From Aminomonas paucivorans DSM 12260 (GTDB lineage: Bacteria > Synergistota > Synergistia > Synergistales > Synergistaceae), in the NCBI RefSeq assembly GCF_000165795.1, contig NZ_CM001022.1, forward strand, positions 2,079,812-2,143,811: 64,000 bases of DNA, in the 5' to 3' direction. The notes under the pieces are model-generated. The model made no database searches. It saw nothing but the letters and a program-made list of their open reading frames with translations, and was not told the origin of the DNA. Both the position numbers and the translations under genes were made by a program. Each line of letters opens with the position of its first letter. Within the stretch, counting starts at the first letter, position 1. Positions 1-8,892 of the stretch are shown piece by piece.

Positions 1-2
1 GA

Positions 3-935
3 CACTCCGTGGGCCTGTGGGGCAACATCGCCTCCCCCCACGACGCCTCGGGGGTGCTCGACGCGGGGGGCACCGGGGTGGGGCTCTTCCGCACGGAGTT
101 CCTCTTCATGGGGCGCACGACGCCCCCGGATGAGGAAGAACAGTTCCAGGCCTACCGGGAGGCCCTGACGGCCCTGGCTCCCTTCCCCGTCACCATCCGG
201 ACCCTGGACGCGGGGGGGGACAAGGAAGTTCCCTACGTGAAGGGCCTGGTGGGGGAGGAGGCCAACCCCTTCCTGGGGCTTCGGGCCCTGCGGGTCTGCC
301 TGCAGCATCCGGACCTCTTCCGGACGCAGCTCCGAGCCCTGGTGCGGGCCTCCGCCCACGGGAACCTGCGGATCATGCTTCCCCTGGTGTCCAGCCTGTG
401 GGAGGTGCGTCAGGCCCGGACGCTCCTGGAGGAGGTCCGGGCGGAGTGCCGGGACCAGGGGAACCCCACGGCGGAGCGCATCCCCCTGGGGATCATGGTG
501 GAGGTCCCCTCCGCGGCGATCCTGGCGGACCGGCTTGCCCGGGAGGTGGACTTCTTCTCCGTGGGCACCAACGACCTGATCCAGTACACCCTGGCGGTGG
601 ACCGGCAGAACCCCCGGCTGCTTTCCTGGTACGACCCCTTCCACCCGGCGGTGCTGCGCCTGCTTGCCCTCACCGCACAGGGGGCCCGGGCGGCGGGGGT
701 GGAGGTGGGCATGTGCGGGGAGATGGCGGGAGACCGGCTGGCCCTTCCCCTGCTGGTGGCCCTGGGGTACGACGACCTGTCCATGTCCTCCGCCCGGATC
801 CCTTGGGTGAAAGAGACCCTCCTGCGCCTGGACCGGCCTTCGTGCCAGGCCCTGTGGGAGGAGATCCAGGGGATGGAGTCGGGCTCCGCCATCCGGGACC
901 GTCTGGCGGCCTTTCAGGAGACAACGGGAGAGTAG
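3..935 (+). CDS. ptsI: Phosphoenolpyruvate-protein phosphotransferase (PTS enzyme I), C-terminal part
   Basis: This is the 3' part of a gene that enters from upstream; the reading frame is already open at base 3, and the GTG at base 9 is internal rather than a start. About 310 residues remain, covering most of the PEP-binding TIM-barrel domain. Visible family motifs are GLFRTEFLFMGR near the left edge, GTNDLIQYTLAVDR, and VGMCGEMAGD, whose cysteine (codon 714-716) matches the catalytic Cys of enzyme I. Enzyme I takes phosphate from PEP and passes it to HPr in the cytoplasm. The phosphohistidine domain must lie outside the window. The stop codon is one base from the stop of the convergent prepilin peptidase gene. 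PEP synthase and PPDK share this fold, but the motif set and the short C-terminus favour PtsI. Confidence 0.93.
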   Translation, partial: HSVGLWGNIASPHDASGVLDAGGTGVGLFRTEFLFMGRTTPPDEEEQFQAYREALTALAPFPVTIRTLDAGGDKEVPYVKGLVGEEANPFLGLRALRVCLQHPDLFRTQLRALVRASAHGNLRIMLPLVSSLWEVRQARTLLEEVRAECRDQGNPTAERIPLGIMVEVPSAAILADRLAREVDFFSVGTNDLIQYTLAVDRQNPRLLSWYDPFHPAVLRLLALTAQGARAAGVEVGMCGEMAGDRLALPLLVALGYDDLSMSSARIPWVKETLLRLDRPSCQALWEEIQGMESGSAIRDRLAAFQETTGE

Positions 936-936
936 C

Positions 937-1731
937 CTACCCCCAGGGCCAGGAGGAGGCGAAGCCGAACCAGTCCAGGACCCGGTTCCCCAGGAGAAGC
1001 GCCCCCACCGCCCCCAGGGCGAGGAAGGGCCCCAGGGGGATCGGGTCCTTTCTCTTGGCCTTGCCTCGGAGGAGCAGGGTCACCGCCCAGACGCCCCCCA
1101 CGGCGAAGCCTCCGTAGAGGGCCAGAAGGGCCGCCTTCCACCCCAGGAAGGCCCCGAAACCCAGCATGAGCAGGGCGTCTCCCCAGCCCATGCCCCCTCG
1201 GCTGGCCAGGATGACCGCCGCCAGGACGCCCCAACCCGCGGCGGCCCCGGCGACTCCGTCCAGCAGGGCGGGGACTCCCCCGGGGAGGCGCAGGGCCAGC
1301 CCCAAGGCCAGGGTGACGACCACCGGCAGGTCGTAGATGTAGCCGCACTCCAGGTCCGTCAGGGCGTGGAACAGGGCCAGGGCGGAGAGGGACAGGGCGG
1401 GGATCAGGGGGTAGAGGGGGCCGAAATGCCAGGCGAGGAGCCCCCAGACCAGAGCCAGGACCGCCTCGGAGATCCCGTGGCGCAGGGGGATGGGGGCGCC
1501 GCAGTGGCGGCAGCGGCCCCGGGAGGCCAGGGCGGAGAGGAGGGGGATCAGGTCCCGGGGGCCCAGGACGGCGCCGCAGGACTCGCAGACCGACCGGGAG
1601 GTTCCCCACCAGGATCGGCCCTGCACGGACCGGTGCGCCGCGGTCTCCAGGAAGGAGGCGGCGCAGGCTCCCCCGGCGGCGCAGAGGAGGAGGAAGGCTC
1701 CTTCGACGAACCCCAGGGCGGAACACTCCAT
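937..1731 (-). CDS. Prepilin peptidase (type IV leader peptidase, GxGD aspartyl protease)
   Basis: This polytopic inner-membrane protein of 264 residues should cleave, and often N-methylate, type IV prepilins or type II secretion pseudopilins. The N-terminal cytoplasmic loop has the paired zinc-type cysteines CESC (C49, C52) and CRHC (C74, C77). The two catalytic aspartates are probably D126 (in LTDLECGYIYD) and D185 in the GMGWGD motif, followed by several hydrophobic helices. The reading frame stays open upstream to 1950, but that extension is unlike the family; the ATG at 1731 (MECSALG), preceded by GAGGAG, gives the normal length. It is divergent from the small tautomerase gene. No pilin or secretion gene is adjacent, so its substrates lie elsewhere. 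Confidence 0.9.
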   Translation of the reverse strand: MECSALGFVEGAFLLLCAAGGACAASFLETAAHRSVQGRSWWGTSRSVCESCGAVLGPRDLIPLLSALASRGRCRHCGAPIPLRHGISEAVLALVWGLLAWHFGPLYPLIPALSLSALALFHALTDLECGYIYDLPVVVTLALGLALRLPGGVPALLDGVAGAAAGWGVLAAVILASRGGMGWGDALLMLGFGAFLGWKAALLALYGGFAVGGVWAVTLLLRGKAKRKDPIPLGPFLALGAVGALLLGNRVLDWFGFASSWPWG

Positions 1732-1800
1732 GACCTTGTCAACTCCTCGGACAGCTTCGAGAATGAGGGGGCACCGACCCCACGGAAGGAGAGGAAGCCC

Positions 1801-1989
1801 ATGCCCATCGTCCAGATTCATCTGCTGGAGGGACGCACCCTGGAGCAGAAGCGCAAGGTGGTGGCGGACGTGACGAACTGCATCTGCCAGGACCTGGAGG
1901 TACGCCCGGAACAGGTGCGCATCATCCTGGAGGAGATGCCCCGGGAGCACTACGCCATCGCGGGGACCCTGGTCTCGGACCGGGCCTGA
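1801..1989 (+). CDS. 4-oxalocrotonate tautomerase family protein
   Basis: This 62-residue protein begins Met-Pro-Ile-Val-Gln. After removal of Met, the N-terminal proline is the general base of the 4-OT/tautomerase family. The pattern LLEGRTLEQKRKVV near residues 8-21 and the overall length fit single-domain 4-OT proteins, which assemble into hexamers or similar oligomers. The start at 1801 is set by the required Pro at position 2 and by GGAAGGAGAGG about 8 bases upstream. No aromatic-degradation genes are nearby, so the substrate is unknown; many such stand-alone proteins have no assigned reaction. Convergent with the acyltransferase gene, 9 bases away. Confidence 0.85.
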   Translation: MPIVQIHLLEGRTLEQKRKVVADVTNCICQDLEVRPEQVRIILEEMPREHYAIAGTLVSDRA

Positions 1990-1998
1990 CCGGGGGGA

Positions 1999-2877
1999 TC
2001 ACCCCTCGAAGAAGTGCCCCTCCCTCATGGCCTCCACAAACCGGCGGTGCTGCCAGAGCCACTGTTCCGGGTGCCGCCGGATGGCCCCTTCCAGGGCCGC
2101 GTTGACCCGGGCGGTACCCTCCCGGACCCGGGCCTCCCGGTCCCCCGGGACCTCCCAGTCCACGGGGGAAAACCGGATCCGGTGACGGAAGGGGGCCTCC
2201 CGCCAGGACTCCACCATCACCACGGGACACCCCGTGAGATGGGCGAACACCGAGGGCCCCGGCACGGTGGAGGTGACCACCCCGAAGAAGGGCGCCTCCA
2301 CCCCCTTGGGGCCCCCGTGCTGGTCCGACACGATCCCCAGGATCTCCCCCCGGCGCAGCACCCCCACCGCCCGGGTCATGGGGGCCTCCTTGTCCAGGGT
2401 CTTCAGGCCGCTGCGCTCCCGGAAGGCCTCCAGAAACCCCGCGTCCTCCGGGTCGTCGGGAGGGCGGACGATGGCGCAGAGGGGATACCCCGCCTGGGCC
2501 ATCCAGGCGGCGCAGAGTTCCCAGTTCCCCAGGTGGGGGGTCACCAGGACGACCCCCTTTCCCTCTCCCCGGGGCCGGTCCAGCCACTCCCGCCCCCGGG
2601 CCTCCTCCACCCACTCCAGGGCCTGCCGAGGCTCCCGGTCCAGGACCAGGCACTCCACGGCGGACCAGGCCAGATGGCGCACGCAGCCTCGGTAGAGGGC
2701 CCGGCGTTCCTCCGCCGTCTTCTCCGGGAAGGCCAGGCGCAGGTTCCCCAGGGCCACGGCGCGACGGGGACGGGCCAGCAGCACCGCCCCCTCCAGGAGC
2801 CCCACCAGGGCCGAGGCGCTCCACCCGGGGCGGAGGCGCCGTCCCAGGGCGCAGACCAGGGCGGTCTTCCAGGACAC
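1999..2877 (-). CDS. Lipid A biosynthesis acyltransferase-like protein (LpxL/HtrB family)
   Basis: This 292-residue protein of the LpxL/LpxM superfamily transfers acyl chains to a lipid A precursor or a similar glycolipid at the inner membrane. The catalytic H-x4-E motif is HLGNWE (H115, E120), preceded by GKGVVLVTPH and followed by a conserved region with GPSVFAHLTGCPVVMV. The N-terminus (LVGLLEGAVLLA) is hydrophobic and could anchor it. The start is GTG at 2877, five bases downstream of the tyrS stop, so it is probably co-transcribed with tyrS. Its presence supports a diderm cell with an LPS-like outer membrane. The exact acceptor cannot be told from sequence. Confidence 0.85.
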   Translation of the reverse strand: MSWKTALVCALGRRLRPGWSASALVGLLEGAVLLARPRRAVALGNLRLAFPEKTAEERRALYRGCVRHLAWSAVECLVLDREPRQALEWVEEARGREWLDRPRGEGKGVVLVTPHLGNWELCAAWMAQAGYPLCAIVRPPDDPEDAGFLEAFRERSGLKTLDKEAPMTRAVGVLRRGEILGIVSDQHGGPKGVEAPFFGVVTSTVPGPSVFAHLTGCPVVMVESWREAPFRHRIRFSPVDWEVPGDREARVREGTARVNAALEGAIRRHPEQWLWQHRRFVEAMREGHFFEG

Positions 2878-2882
2878 GCAGA

Positions 2883-4166
2883 TTAGCCCCGACGCAGCAG
2901 GTGGAACCGCTTCTTGCCCAACCGGAGGAAGAGGTACCGGTCAAAGAGCAGCTCCGAGGGCTCCACGGCCGCGTCCTCACGCTCCACCTTGCGGCCGTTG
3001 CAGGACACCCCGCCGCCCTTGAGGAGGCGCTTGGCCTCCCCCTTGGAGGGACAGGCGCCGCTCTCCGCCAACAGGTCCGCCAGGGACCGGGGCAGGTCCC
3101 CCGGCAGGGGGGCGGTGGGGATCTCGTCCACCAGGGTCTCCAGCACCTGGGCGTCCAGGCGGGAGAGGTCGAACTCCCCGAAGAGCAGCTCGCTGGCCCG
3201 GGCGACCCGTTTGGCCACCTCTTCCCCGTGGACCCGACAGGTGAAGTCCCAGGCGAGACGCTTCTGGCCGGTGCGGCGCTCCGGAGCGGCGGCCTGCTCC
3301 GCAAGCAGCGCCCCGATCTCCTCGTCCTCCCAGAAGGTGTACATGCGCAGGAGCTTGGGCAGGTCCGCGTCCTCCGTGTTGATCCAGAACTGGTAGAACC
3401 GGTAGGGGGAGGTCCGCTCCGGGGAGAGGTACACCGCCCCCTGTTCGGACTTGCCGAACTTCTGTCCCGAGGAGGTGAGCAGCAGGGGGAAGGTGGCGGC
3501 GTAGGCCTGCACCCCTTCCTTCTTGCGGATCAGGTCGATGCCCGCGATGAGGTTACCCTGCTGGTCGTTGCCCCCCATCTGGAGCAGGCAGCCCTGGGTC
3601 CTGTAGAGGTGGTGGAAGTCGAAGGCCTGGAGGAGCATGTAGGACAGCTCCGTGTAGGTGATGGACTTCTCCGGGTCCTCCAGGCGGCTGCGGATGTACT
3701 CCCGGTTGATCATATAGTTCACGGAGAAGTACTTCCCCGTGTCCCGGAGGAACTCGATGTAGCCCTGCTTCTTGAGCCAGTCGTAGTTGTTCACCAGCAG
3801 AGCCGCGTTGGGAGTGCGGTCGAAGTCCAGGAACCGCTCCAGCTGGCCACGGATGCAGCCCATGTTGTGGACCACCTGCTCCTCCGAGAGGAGCTGCCGC
3901 TCCTTGGTCTTGCCGGAGGGGTCCCCGATGAGTCCCGTGCCGCCCCCCACCAGGGCCATGGGACGATGCCCCAGACGCTGGAGCCACGCCAAACCCATGA
4001 TGGGCACCATGTTCCCCACGTGGAGGCTGTCCGCGGAGGGGTCGAAACCCACGTAGCCCGTCACCATCTCCCGCTCGAACAGGGAGGAGAGTTCCTCCGG
4101 CTGGCTACACCATTCGATGAGCCCCCTGCGGCTCAGCACCTCCAGGGCATTCTTCCGTTCCGTCAT
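2883..4166 (-). CDS. tyrS: Tyrosyl-tRNA synthetase
   Basis: This complete class I aminoacyl-tRNA synthetase of 427 residues attaches tyrosine to tRNA-Tyr in the cytoplasm. The HIGH-type signature is HVGNM (49-53) within FDPSADSLHVGN, and the KMSKS-type loop is KFGKS (236-240). QMGGNDQQGN (about 196-205) contributes to the tyrosine pocket. The C-terminus carries an S4 RNA-binding domain (SKGEAKRLLKGGGVSCNGRKV region). Length and domain order are normal for bacterial TyrS. It is followed closely by the acyltransferase gene. No T-box leader is evident upstream: only about 80 bases separate its start from the stop of the upstream membrane protein gene. Confidence 0.97.
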   Translation of the reverse strand: MTERKNALEVLSRRGLIEWCSQPEELSSLFEREMVTGYVGFDPSADSLHVGNMVPIMGLAWLQRLGHRPMALVGGGTGLIGDPSGKTKERQLLSEEQVVHNMGCIRGQLERFLDFDRTPNAALLVNNYDWLKKQGYIEFLRDTGKYFSVNYMINREYIRSRLEDPEKSITYTELSYMLLQAFDFHHLYRTQGCLLQMGGNDQQGNLIAGIDLIRKKEGVQAYAATFPLLLTSSGQKFGKSEQGAVYLSPERTSPYRFYQFWINTEDADLPKLLRMYTFWEDEEIGALLAEQAAAPERRTGQKRLAWDFTCRVHGEEVAKRVARASELLFGEFDLSRLDAQVLETLVDEIPTAPLPGDLPRSLADLLAESGACPSKGEAKRLLKGGGVSCNGRKVEREDAAVEPSELLFDRYLFLRLGKKRFHLLRRG

Positions 4167-4247
4167 GTCCTTGCCTCCTTCACTTCCCGGAAGCCCCGCC
4201 GGGGCCCCCGACCCTTTCCGATCCGTCCCGGACGACGGCGCCGGGGT

Positions 4248-5834
4248 TCAGCGCCCGTACCACTTCAGGGTGCCCCCGTCCGGGCGGTCCCACACCAAGA
4301 GGAAGGGGTGCAGGGTACGCAGGAATCCCCGAAGGGCGTCCCCCGCCTGCTCCTCGAAGGGGTTCTTCAGTTCCTGCCCCGTGAAGAGTTCGTCCAGGGC
4401 CGTCAGCTCCCCCAGGGTGTCCGCCAGCTTGGGCAGGTCCGCGTAGATCCAGCCCCAGCCTCGCACGGTCTCGCCCCCGAAGGGAGGGCCCTCGGGAGAG
4501 AGGGGCCGAATGCCCTCGGGCTTCGCCAGCCCCAGGAGGGCGTCGCTGCGGTTCGCCGCCGCCAGGAAGGTGAAGGGCAGCTCCGTGGCGCCCCCGTGGT
4601 CGTACCCCTCCAAGGCGGTGGGTTTGGTCCCCAGGAAGAGCTTCTGCCACACCGCATCCGCCAGGGCCTGCCCCGCCTCCCCTCGGCCGGGAAAATCCGC
4701 CAGAAAGCCGGGAAGGTCGAACCACAGGACCTGGGTCTTCCCCCCCAGACTCAACACCAGGGGGCCCCGAAGCAGGGTCCCGATGGTCTCTTTGGGAAGG
4801 GCCAGCTCCTCCAACCACCCCTTCAGCCGGTCCAGCCCGGGGAAACGGCGAAGGTCCTCTTCGCCCATCTTCGGCAGGTTGACCCCCAGGGCCAGCACGG
4901 GGGGATCCCCCAGGGAGAAGGGCTGGCGATTCCAGGTGAGGGACTCGGGCTTCTCCTCCCCCCAGGGGAAGGAAGCCCCTCGGACCCTCCACTTGGCCTC
5001 CCCCAAGGGACCTCCGGGACCCGGGACCGCCGCGGGAAGCAGGTATCGCCAGGCCATCTCCAGAAACAGGGGAGCCCCCCGGGAGGGGGAATCCTTTTCC
5101 CCCGAGGCACGGTCCAGCCAGCCCCCGTCGCAGGCCAGCAGGTGCCCCCTCCACCGGGGCTCCAGCTCCCAACGCAGGGACAGAGACTTCTTCGCCCCCG
5201 CGGCCACCTGCTTCATGGCCTCCAGGTCCTCCTGGCTCCGGGCGAAGAGCACTCGCTCCCCCTCCAGGGCCAGGAAGCCCGCCGGGTCCTCCCGGGCATC
5301 GAGGACCCGGAAGGCCCCCAGAGCCCCGTCGAACTCGTAGCGGAAGGGACGCTCTCCTCCCCCGGTCCAGGACGCGGGGACCTGTCCACGGCGCAGCGAG
5401 TCCAGCTCCCCCTTCTCCGGCAGGAAGACCCCCAGGGGGTTCCCCTCCTGCCCGAAGGGAAGAAAGAGGGCGGTTCGCCGCACCTGCCCCGCCAGGAGGG
5501 CCGGGAGATCCAGCTCCCGATCCTCCTGCCCCAGGCGTCCCAGTCCCCCCGCCAGGTCTGCCAGACTTTCTCGGGAAAGCCCCTTCTCCTCCAGCTGCAC
5601 CAGAACCCAGGGGACGCCGTCCCCGGGCTCGGGAAAGACCGCAAGGGCCTGGTCCCCTCGGGAGGGCAGTCCCAGGAAGATCCACGCCCCCAACAGACCC
5701 AGCAACCCCAACACCACCAGGGCGAGGATCCCATGTCCCACCTTGGGGAGAACTCTCCCCAAGGCCCTCAGGATCCGTTCCCGAAGGAGGACCACCCCGC
5801 CCGCTTCGGGAAACCGCCACCGCAAGCCCTTCAC
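4248..5834 (-). CDS. Hypothetical protein with one N-terminal membrane segment
   Basis: I do not recognise this 528-residue protein. Residues about 33-55 (HGILALVVLGLLGLLGAWIFLG) form a single strong membrane segment; the remainder, about 470 residues, looks soluble and would face the periplasm if the positive-inside rule holds (RERILRALGR precedes the helix). The body is rich in Leu, Gly, Pro and acidic residues with no catalytic motif I can identify. Codon use and GC match neighbouring genes, and no other frame carries a family protein, so it is probably real. It lies 40 bases downstream of the beta-CASP nuclease gene and may share its transcript. The start could be one of several in-frame codons. 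Confidence 0.65.
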   Translation of the reverse strand: MKGLRWRFPEAGGVVLLRERILRALGRVLPKVGHGILALVVLGLLGLLGAWIFLGLPSRGDQALAVFPEPGDGVPWVLVQLEEKGLSRESLADLAGGLGRLGQEDRELDLPALLAGQVRRTALFLPFGQEGNPLGVFLPEKGELDSLRRGQVPASWTGGGERPFRYEFDGALGAFRVLDAREDPAGFLALEGERVLFARSQEDLEAMKQVAAGAKKSLSLRWELEPRWRGHLLACDGGWLDRASGEKDSPSRGAPLFLEMAWRYLLPAAVPGPGGPLGEAKWRVRGASFPWGEEKPESLTWNRQPFSLGDPPVLALGVNLPKMGEEDLRRFPGLDRLKGWLEELALPKETIGTLLRGPLVLSLGGKTQVLWFDLPGFLADFPGRGEAGQALADAVWQKLFLGTKPTALEGYDHGGATELPFTFLAAANRSDALLGLAKPEGIRPLSPEGPPFGGETVRGWGWIYADLPKLADTLGELTALDELFTGQELKNPFEEQAGDALRGFLRTLHPFLLVWDRPDGGTLKWYGR

Positions 5835-5874
5835 GACCTTCCCTCCATCCCTTCCCGGCGGCTCTCCGTCGGGA

Positions 5875-7485
5875 TCAGCGCCGCGCCGGTTCCGGCGCCT
5901 TCCGAAGCCGCCCCACCGTCTTCAGCAGGGTACGGCTGGATTCCAACAAAGGCAACAATTCCTGGAGGTTTTCCTCCTCCTCCAGCCCCTCTCTCAGGGA
6001 AACGGTCAGGCTGGCGATGTCCCCCAGCAGGGAGAGCACTTCCTCCCGCCGGTCCGCCCGGACGGGAGCCCACTCCTGGGCGGGCACGTAGAGCCGCTCC
6101 GCCCGCTTGAGGTCCATCTCCTCCCCCTTGTGGGGCACCACGGCCTGGTAGCCCAGTTCCCGCAGCCCCTGAGCCAGGGCCTCGGAGGAGGTGGGTTCCC
6201 CGTGGGTCACCAGGAACACCGGGGCGGAGTCGAAGTGTCCCGCCCAGGCGAGGAGGTCCTTGCGGTCCCCGTGGGCGGAGAAGCCGTTGACGGTGTGCAC
6301 CTTGGCCTGCACCGTCACCTCCTCCCCGGCGATGCGCAGGACCTTCTCCCCCTCCACGAGGCGGCGCCCCAGGGTGCCCCGGGCCTGGTAGCCCACCAGC
6401 ACCACGTGGCAGTTCTCCTGCCAGAGGTTGTGCTTCAGGTGGTGCACGATGCGCCCCCCCGTGCACATGCCGCTTCCCGCCAGCACCACCGCGTGCCCGA
6501 TCTGGTTGATGGCCCGGCTGTCGTCCACCGTGGCCACGTGCCTCAGGTTCCGGGGGGAGAAGGGGTCCTCCCCCTTGCGGAAGCGGCCCTGAAGCTCCTG
6601 GGAGAGCAGCTCCGGGTGGCCCCGGTAGATGTCCGTGGCCTTGACCCCCATGGGGGAGTCGAAGAAGATGGGCACCCCGTTCTTCGAGGGGAGGGCCCGC
6701 TGGAGCAGGTCCAGCTCGTAGAGCACCCGCTGGGCCCGATCCACCACGAAGGTGGGGATGAGCACCTTGCCCTTCTCGTTCAGGGCCTGTTCCAGGATGG
6801 ACTGGAACTCCGCCCGGGTCTCCTCGTTGGACCGGTGCAGCCGGTCCCCGTAGGTGGACTCGATGACCACGAAATCCGCGTCCTCAATGACGGAGGGTGT
6901 CTTCTCCATCACCGTCCTCATGGGCCCCAGGTCGCCGGAGAAGACCACCTTCACGTCCCGCAGGGGCCCCAGCCACACCTCGATCATGGCGCTGCCCAGG
7001 ATGTGCCCCGCGTCCCGGAAGCGGACCTGCACCTCCGGGCTGAGGCGGATCATCTCATCGTAGGACAGGGGCTGCAACAGGGAGATGGCCCGCTCCACGT
7101 CCTCCAGGTCGTAGAGGGGCTCCACCGGGGGCAGGCCCTTGCGGGCGTTCTTGCGGGTCTTCCACTCCGCCTCCTCTTCCATGAGGTGCGCCGAATCCCG
7201 CCAGAGCACCTCGCAGAACTCCACCGTGGCGGTGGTGGCCCAGATGCGCCCCTTGAAGCCCCGCTTCGCCAGGAGGGGAAGCAGCCCGCTGTGGTCCATG
7301 TGGGCGTGGGTCAGGAGCACCGCGTCCACGGAACCGGGGTTGTAGGGGAACTCGTCCCGGTTCTGAGCCTCCTCGTCCCGCCCCTGGTGAAGACCGCAGT
7401 CCACCAGGATGCGGCTGTTCTCGGTCTCCAGAAGGTAGTTCGAACCGGTGACTTCCCCTGCGGCTCCCAAAAACTTCAAGTTCAT
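5875..7485 (-). CDS. MBL-fold beta-CASP ribonuclease (CPSF/YSH1-like)
   Basis: This 536-residue metallo-beta-lactamase-fold nuclease resembles bacterial and archaeal homologues of CPSF73, which cut or trim RNA. The zinc motif HxHxDH is HAHMDH (60-65); further metal ligands include DAGHILGSAMIE, SGDLG and the late histidine in FSAHGD. The beta-CASP cap is inserted between about residues 200 and 390, with LIPTFVVDRAQRVLYEL and GSGMCTGGRIVHHL, both typical of the family. The C-terminal tail after residue 450 is helical and acidic. It lies in the same direction as the histidine kinase gene upstream, 45 bases away. RNase J is the other candidate but is normally longer in its C-terminal domain. Confidence 0.88.
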   Translation of the reverse strand: MNLKFLGAAGEVTGSNYLLETENSRILVDCGLHQGRDEEAQNRDEFPYNPGSVDAVLLTHAHMDHSGLLPLLAKRGFKGRIWATTATVEFCEVLWRDSAHLMEEEAEWKTRKNARKGLPPVEPLYDLEDVERAISLLQPLSYDEMIRLSPEVQVRFRDAGHILGSAMIEVWLGPLRDVKVVFSGDLGPMRTVMEKTPSVIEDADFVVIESTYGDRLHRSNEETRAEFQSILEQALNEKGKVLIPTFVVDRAQRVLYELDLLQRALPSKNGVPIFFDSPMGVKATDIYRGHPELLSQELQGRFRKGEDPFSPRNLRHVATVDDSRAINQIGHAVVLAGSGMCTGGRIVHHLKHNLWQENCHVVLVGYQARGTLGRRLVEGEKVLRIAGEEVTVQAKVHTVNGFSAHGDRKDLLAWAGHFDSAPVFLVTHGEPTSSEALAQGLRELGYQAVVPHKGEEMDLKRAERLYVPAQEWAPVRADRREEVLSLLGDIASLTVSLREGLEEEENLQELLPLLESSRTLLKTVGRLRKAPEPARR

Positions 7486-7530
7486 CCGAGAAAACCCTCC
7501 CTCTCCCGTGGTCCCAAGGACGACGCCGGG

Positions 7531-8892
7531 TCAGACTCGCTTCCGCAGACGGCAGAGAATCTCCGTCCCCCTGCCCGGAGCGGTGCGCACCTCCAGGCTG
7601 CCCCCGATCAGGGCCATGCGCTCCTGCATGTTCGCCAGTCCCCGGTGCCCCTGAAGCCGCAGGGCCCGGAGGTCCTCAGGGAAGACGAAGCCCGTCCCGT
7701 CGTCCCGAAGGGAAAGGGTCCACTCCCCTTCCGCCTCCGACAGGGAGACCTCCACCCGGCGGGCCTTCCCGTGGCGCACCGCGTTGTGCACCCCCTCCTG
7801 CACCACCCGAAAGAGGGCCAGGGTCTCCTCCCGATCCAGTTCCGGGTGGACCAGGCACTCCAGACGCAGGTCCACGGGCCACTGCTGCTGGAGCCGGGCC
7901 ACCAGCTCCGTCAGGGCCTGTTCGAATCCCAGCTCCAGCCAGGGGGGGTTCAGCTCGTCGCACAACCCCCGCAGCTCCTTCACGCACTCCTGGGCGATGC
8001 CCTCCGCCAGGCGAAGCTGCTCCTCCAGGGCGGCGGGGTCCTTCGCCTCCATCCGGGCCAGGCGGACCCGCTGGATCAGGGCCGTCACGTCCTGCAGGGG
8101 GCCGTCGTGGATCTCCCGGGAGAGGTGGGACTTCTCCTCCTCCTGCACCCGGATCAGGTCCCCCACGTACCGTTTGGTCAGGGAAGCCCGGTCAATGGCC
8201 GTAAGGGCCAGGTGGGAGATGGTCCGGCGCAGCCGCTGAAGCTCCAGCACCGCCGGGAAGGGCTCCGGCGCCGGGGCGTCCTCCCCCCACCGCAGGGCCG
8301 CCACCTCCGCCCCGAGGTGCCGGAGGGGCCACACCACCCAGCGGGCGAAGGCCCCCACCGCCAGAAGACTCCAGACGCCCACGAACCCCACAAAGAAGGG
8401 CCACAGGGTGGCCACCCGGAGCACCGGCCCCAGCAGCTCGTCCCAGGAAACCGCCGCCACCACGAAGAGCTGGTTTCCCGCGGCGGGGTAGGCCGCCACG
8501 GTGTAGCGCTCCCCCCGGTTCCCCCGGGCCTCCACCGCCTCTCCCAGGGGCATCCCCCGCCTCCAGAGGAGGGTCAGGGGCTCCGCCCCGGGGGTTCCCA
8601 GGAGAAAACGCCCCTGGGTGTCCATCACCGCCACCAGCCCGGGAACCAGCAGGTCCCGGGAGAGAAACCGCAGCCCCATGAGACCGTGGTGGGTCCCGTA
8701 GGCCTGAGCCTGGAGGTTCCAGGCCCCGTCCAGACGGTTCGCCATGCTCTCCGCCAGGTTGCGCACGTAGGAGCGGGTGACCGACTCCAGCGCCTTCTGG
8801 GCCTGTACCAACCCCAACCCCGAACCCGCCACCACCGCCACGGAGGGCAGGAGGACGGACAGGGTCAGGAAGAGGAGAAGGTGTCGCCTCAA
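7531..8892 (-). CDS. Sensor histidine kinase, NarL/HisKA_3 type
   Basis: This 453-residue membrane sensor has transmembrane helices at about 5-25 and 160-187 flanking an extracytoplasmic domain of about 135 residues, then a linker and a HisKA_3 dimerisation domain. The phosphoacceptor is H262 in SREIHDGPLQDV. The ATPase domain shows an N-box (VVQEGVHNAVRHG), a DDGTGF box and GHRGLANMQERM. It should phosphorylate the response regulator encoded immediately upstream, whose stop overlaps this start by 4 bases. The ligand is unknown; the sensory domain has no motif I recognise. No target operon is adjacent, so the signal and output cannot be read from context. Confidence 0.9.
   Translation of the reverse strand: MRRHLLLFLTLSVLLPSVAVVAGSGLGLVQAQKALESVTRSYVRNLAESMANRLDGAWNLQAQAYGTHHGLMGLRFLSRDLLVPGLVAVMDTQGRFLLGTPGAEPLTLLWRRGMPLGEAVEARGNRGERYTVAAYPAAGNQLFVVAAVSWDELLGPVLRVATLWPFFVGFVGVWSLLAVGAFARWVVWPLRHLGAEVAALRWGEDAPAPEPFPAVLELQRLRRTISHLALTAIDRASLTKRYVGDLIRVQEEEKSHLSREIHDGPLQDVTALIQRVRLARMEAKDPAALEEQLRLAEGIAQECVKELRGLCDELNPPWLELGFEQALTELVARLQQQWPVDLRLECLVHPELDREETLALFRVVQEGVHNAVRHGKARRVEVSLSEAEGEWTLSLRDDGTGFVFPEDLRALRLQGHRGLANMQERMALIGGSLEVRTAPGRGTEILCRLRKRV

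Noticed and set aside
2901-6110. Plus-strand frame of about 1070 codons antisense to tyrS and the next gene
   Set aside because: No motifs, abnormal composition (Gln/Pro/Gly/Leu-rich), and the opposite strand carries tyrS with all signatures.
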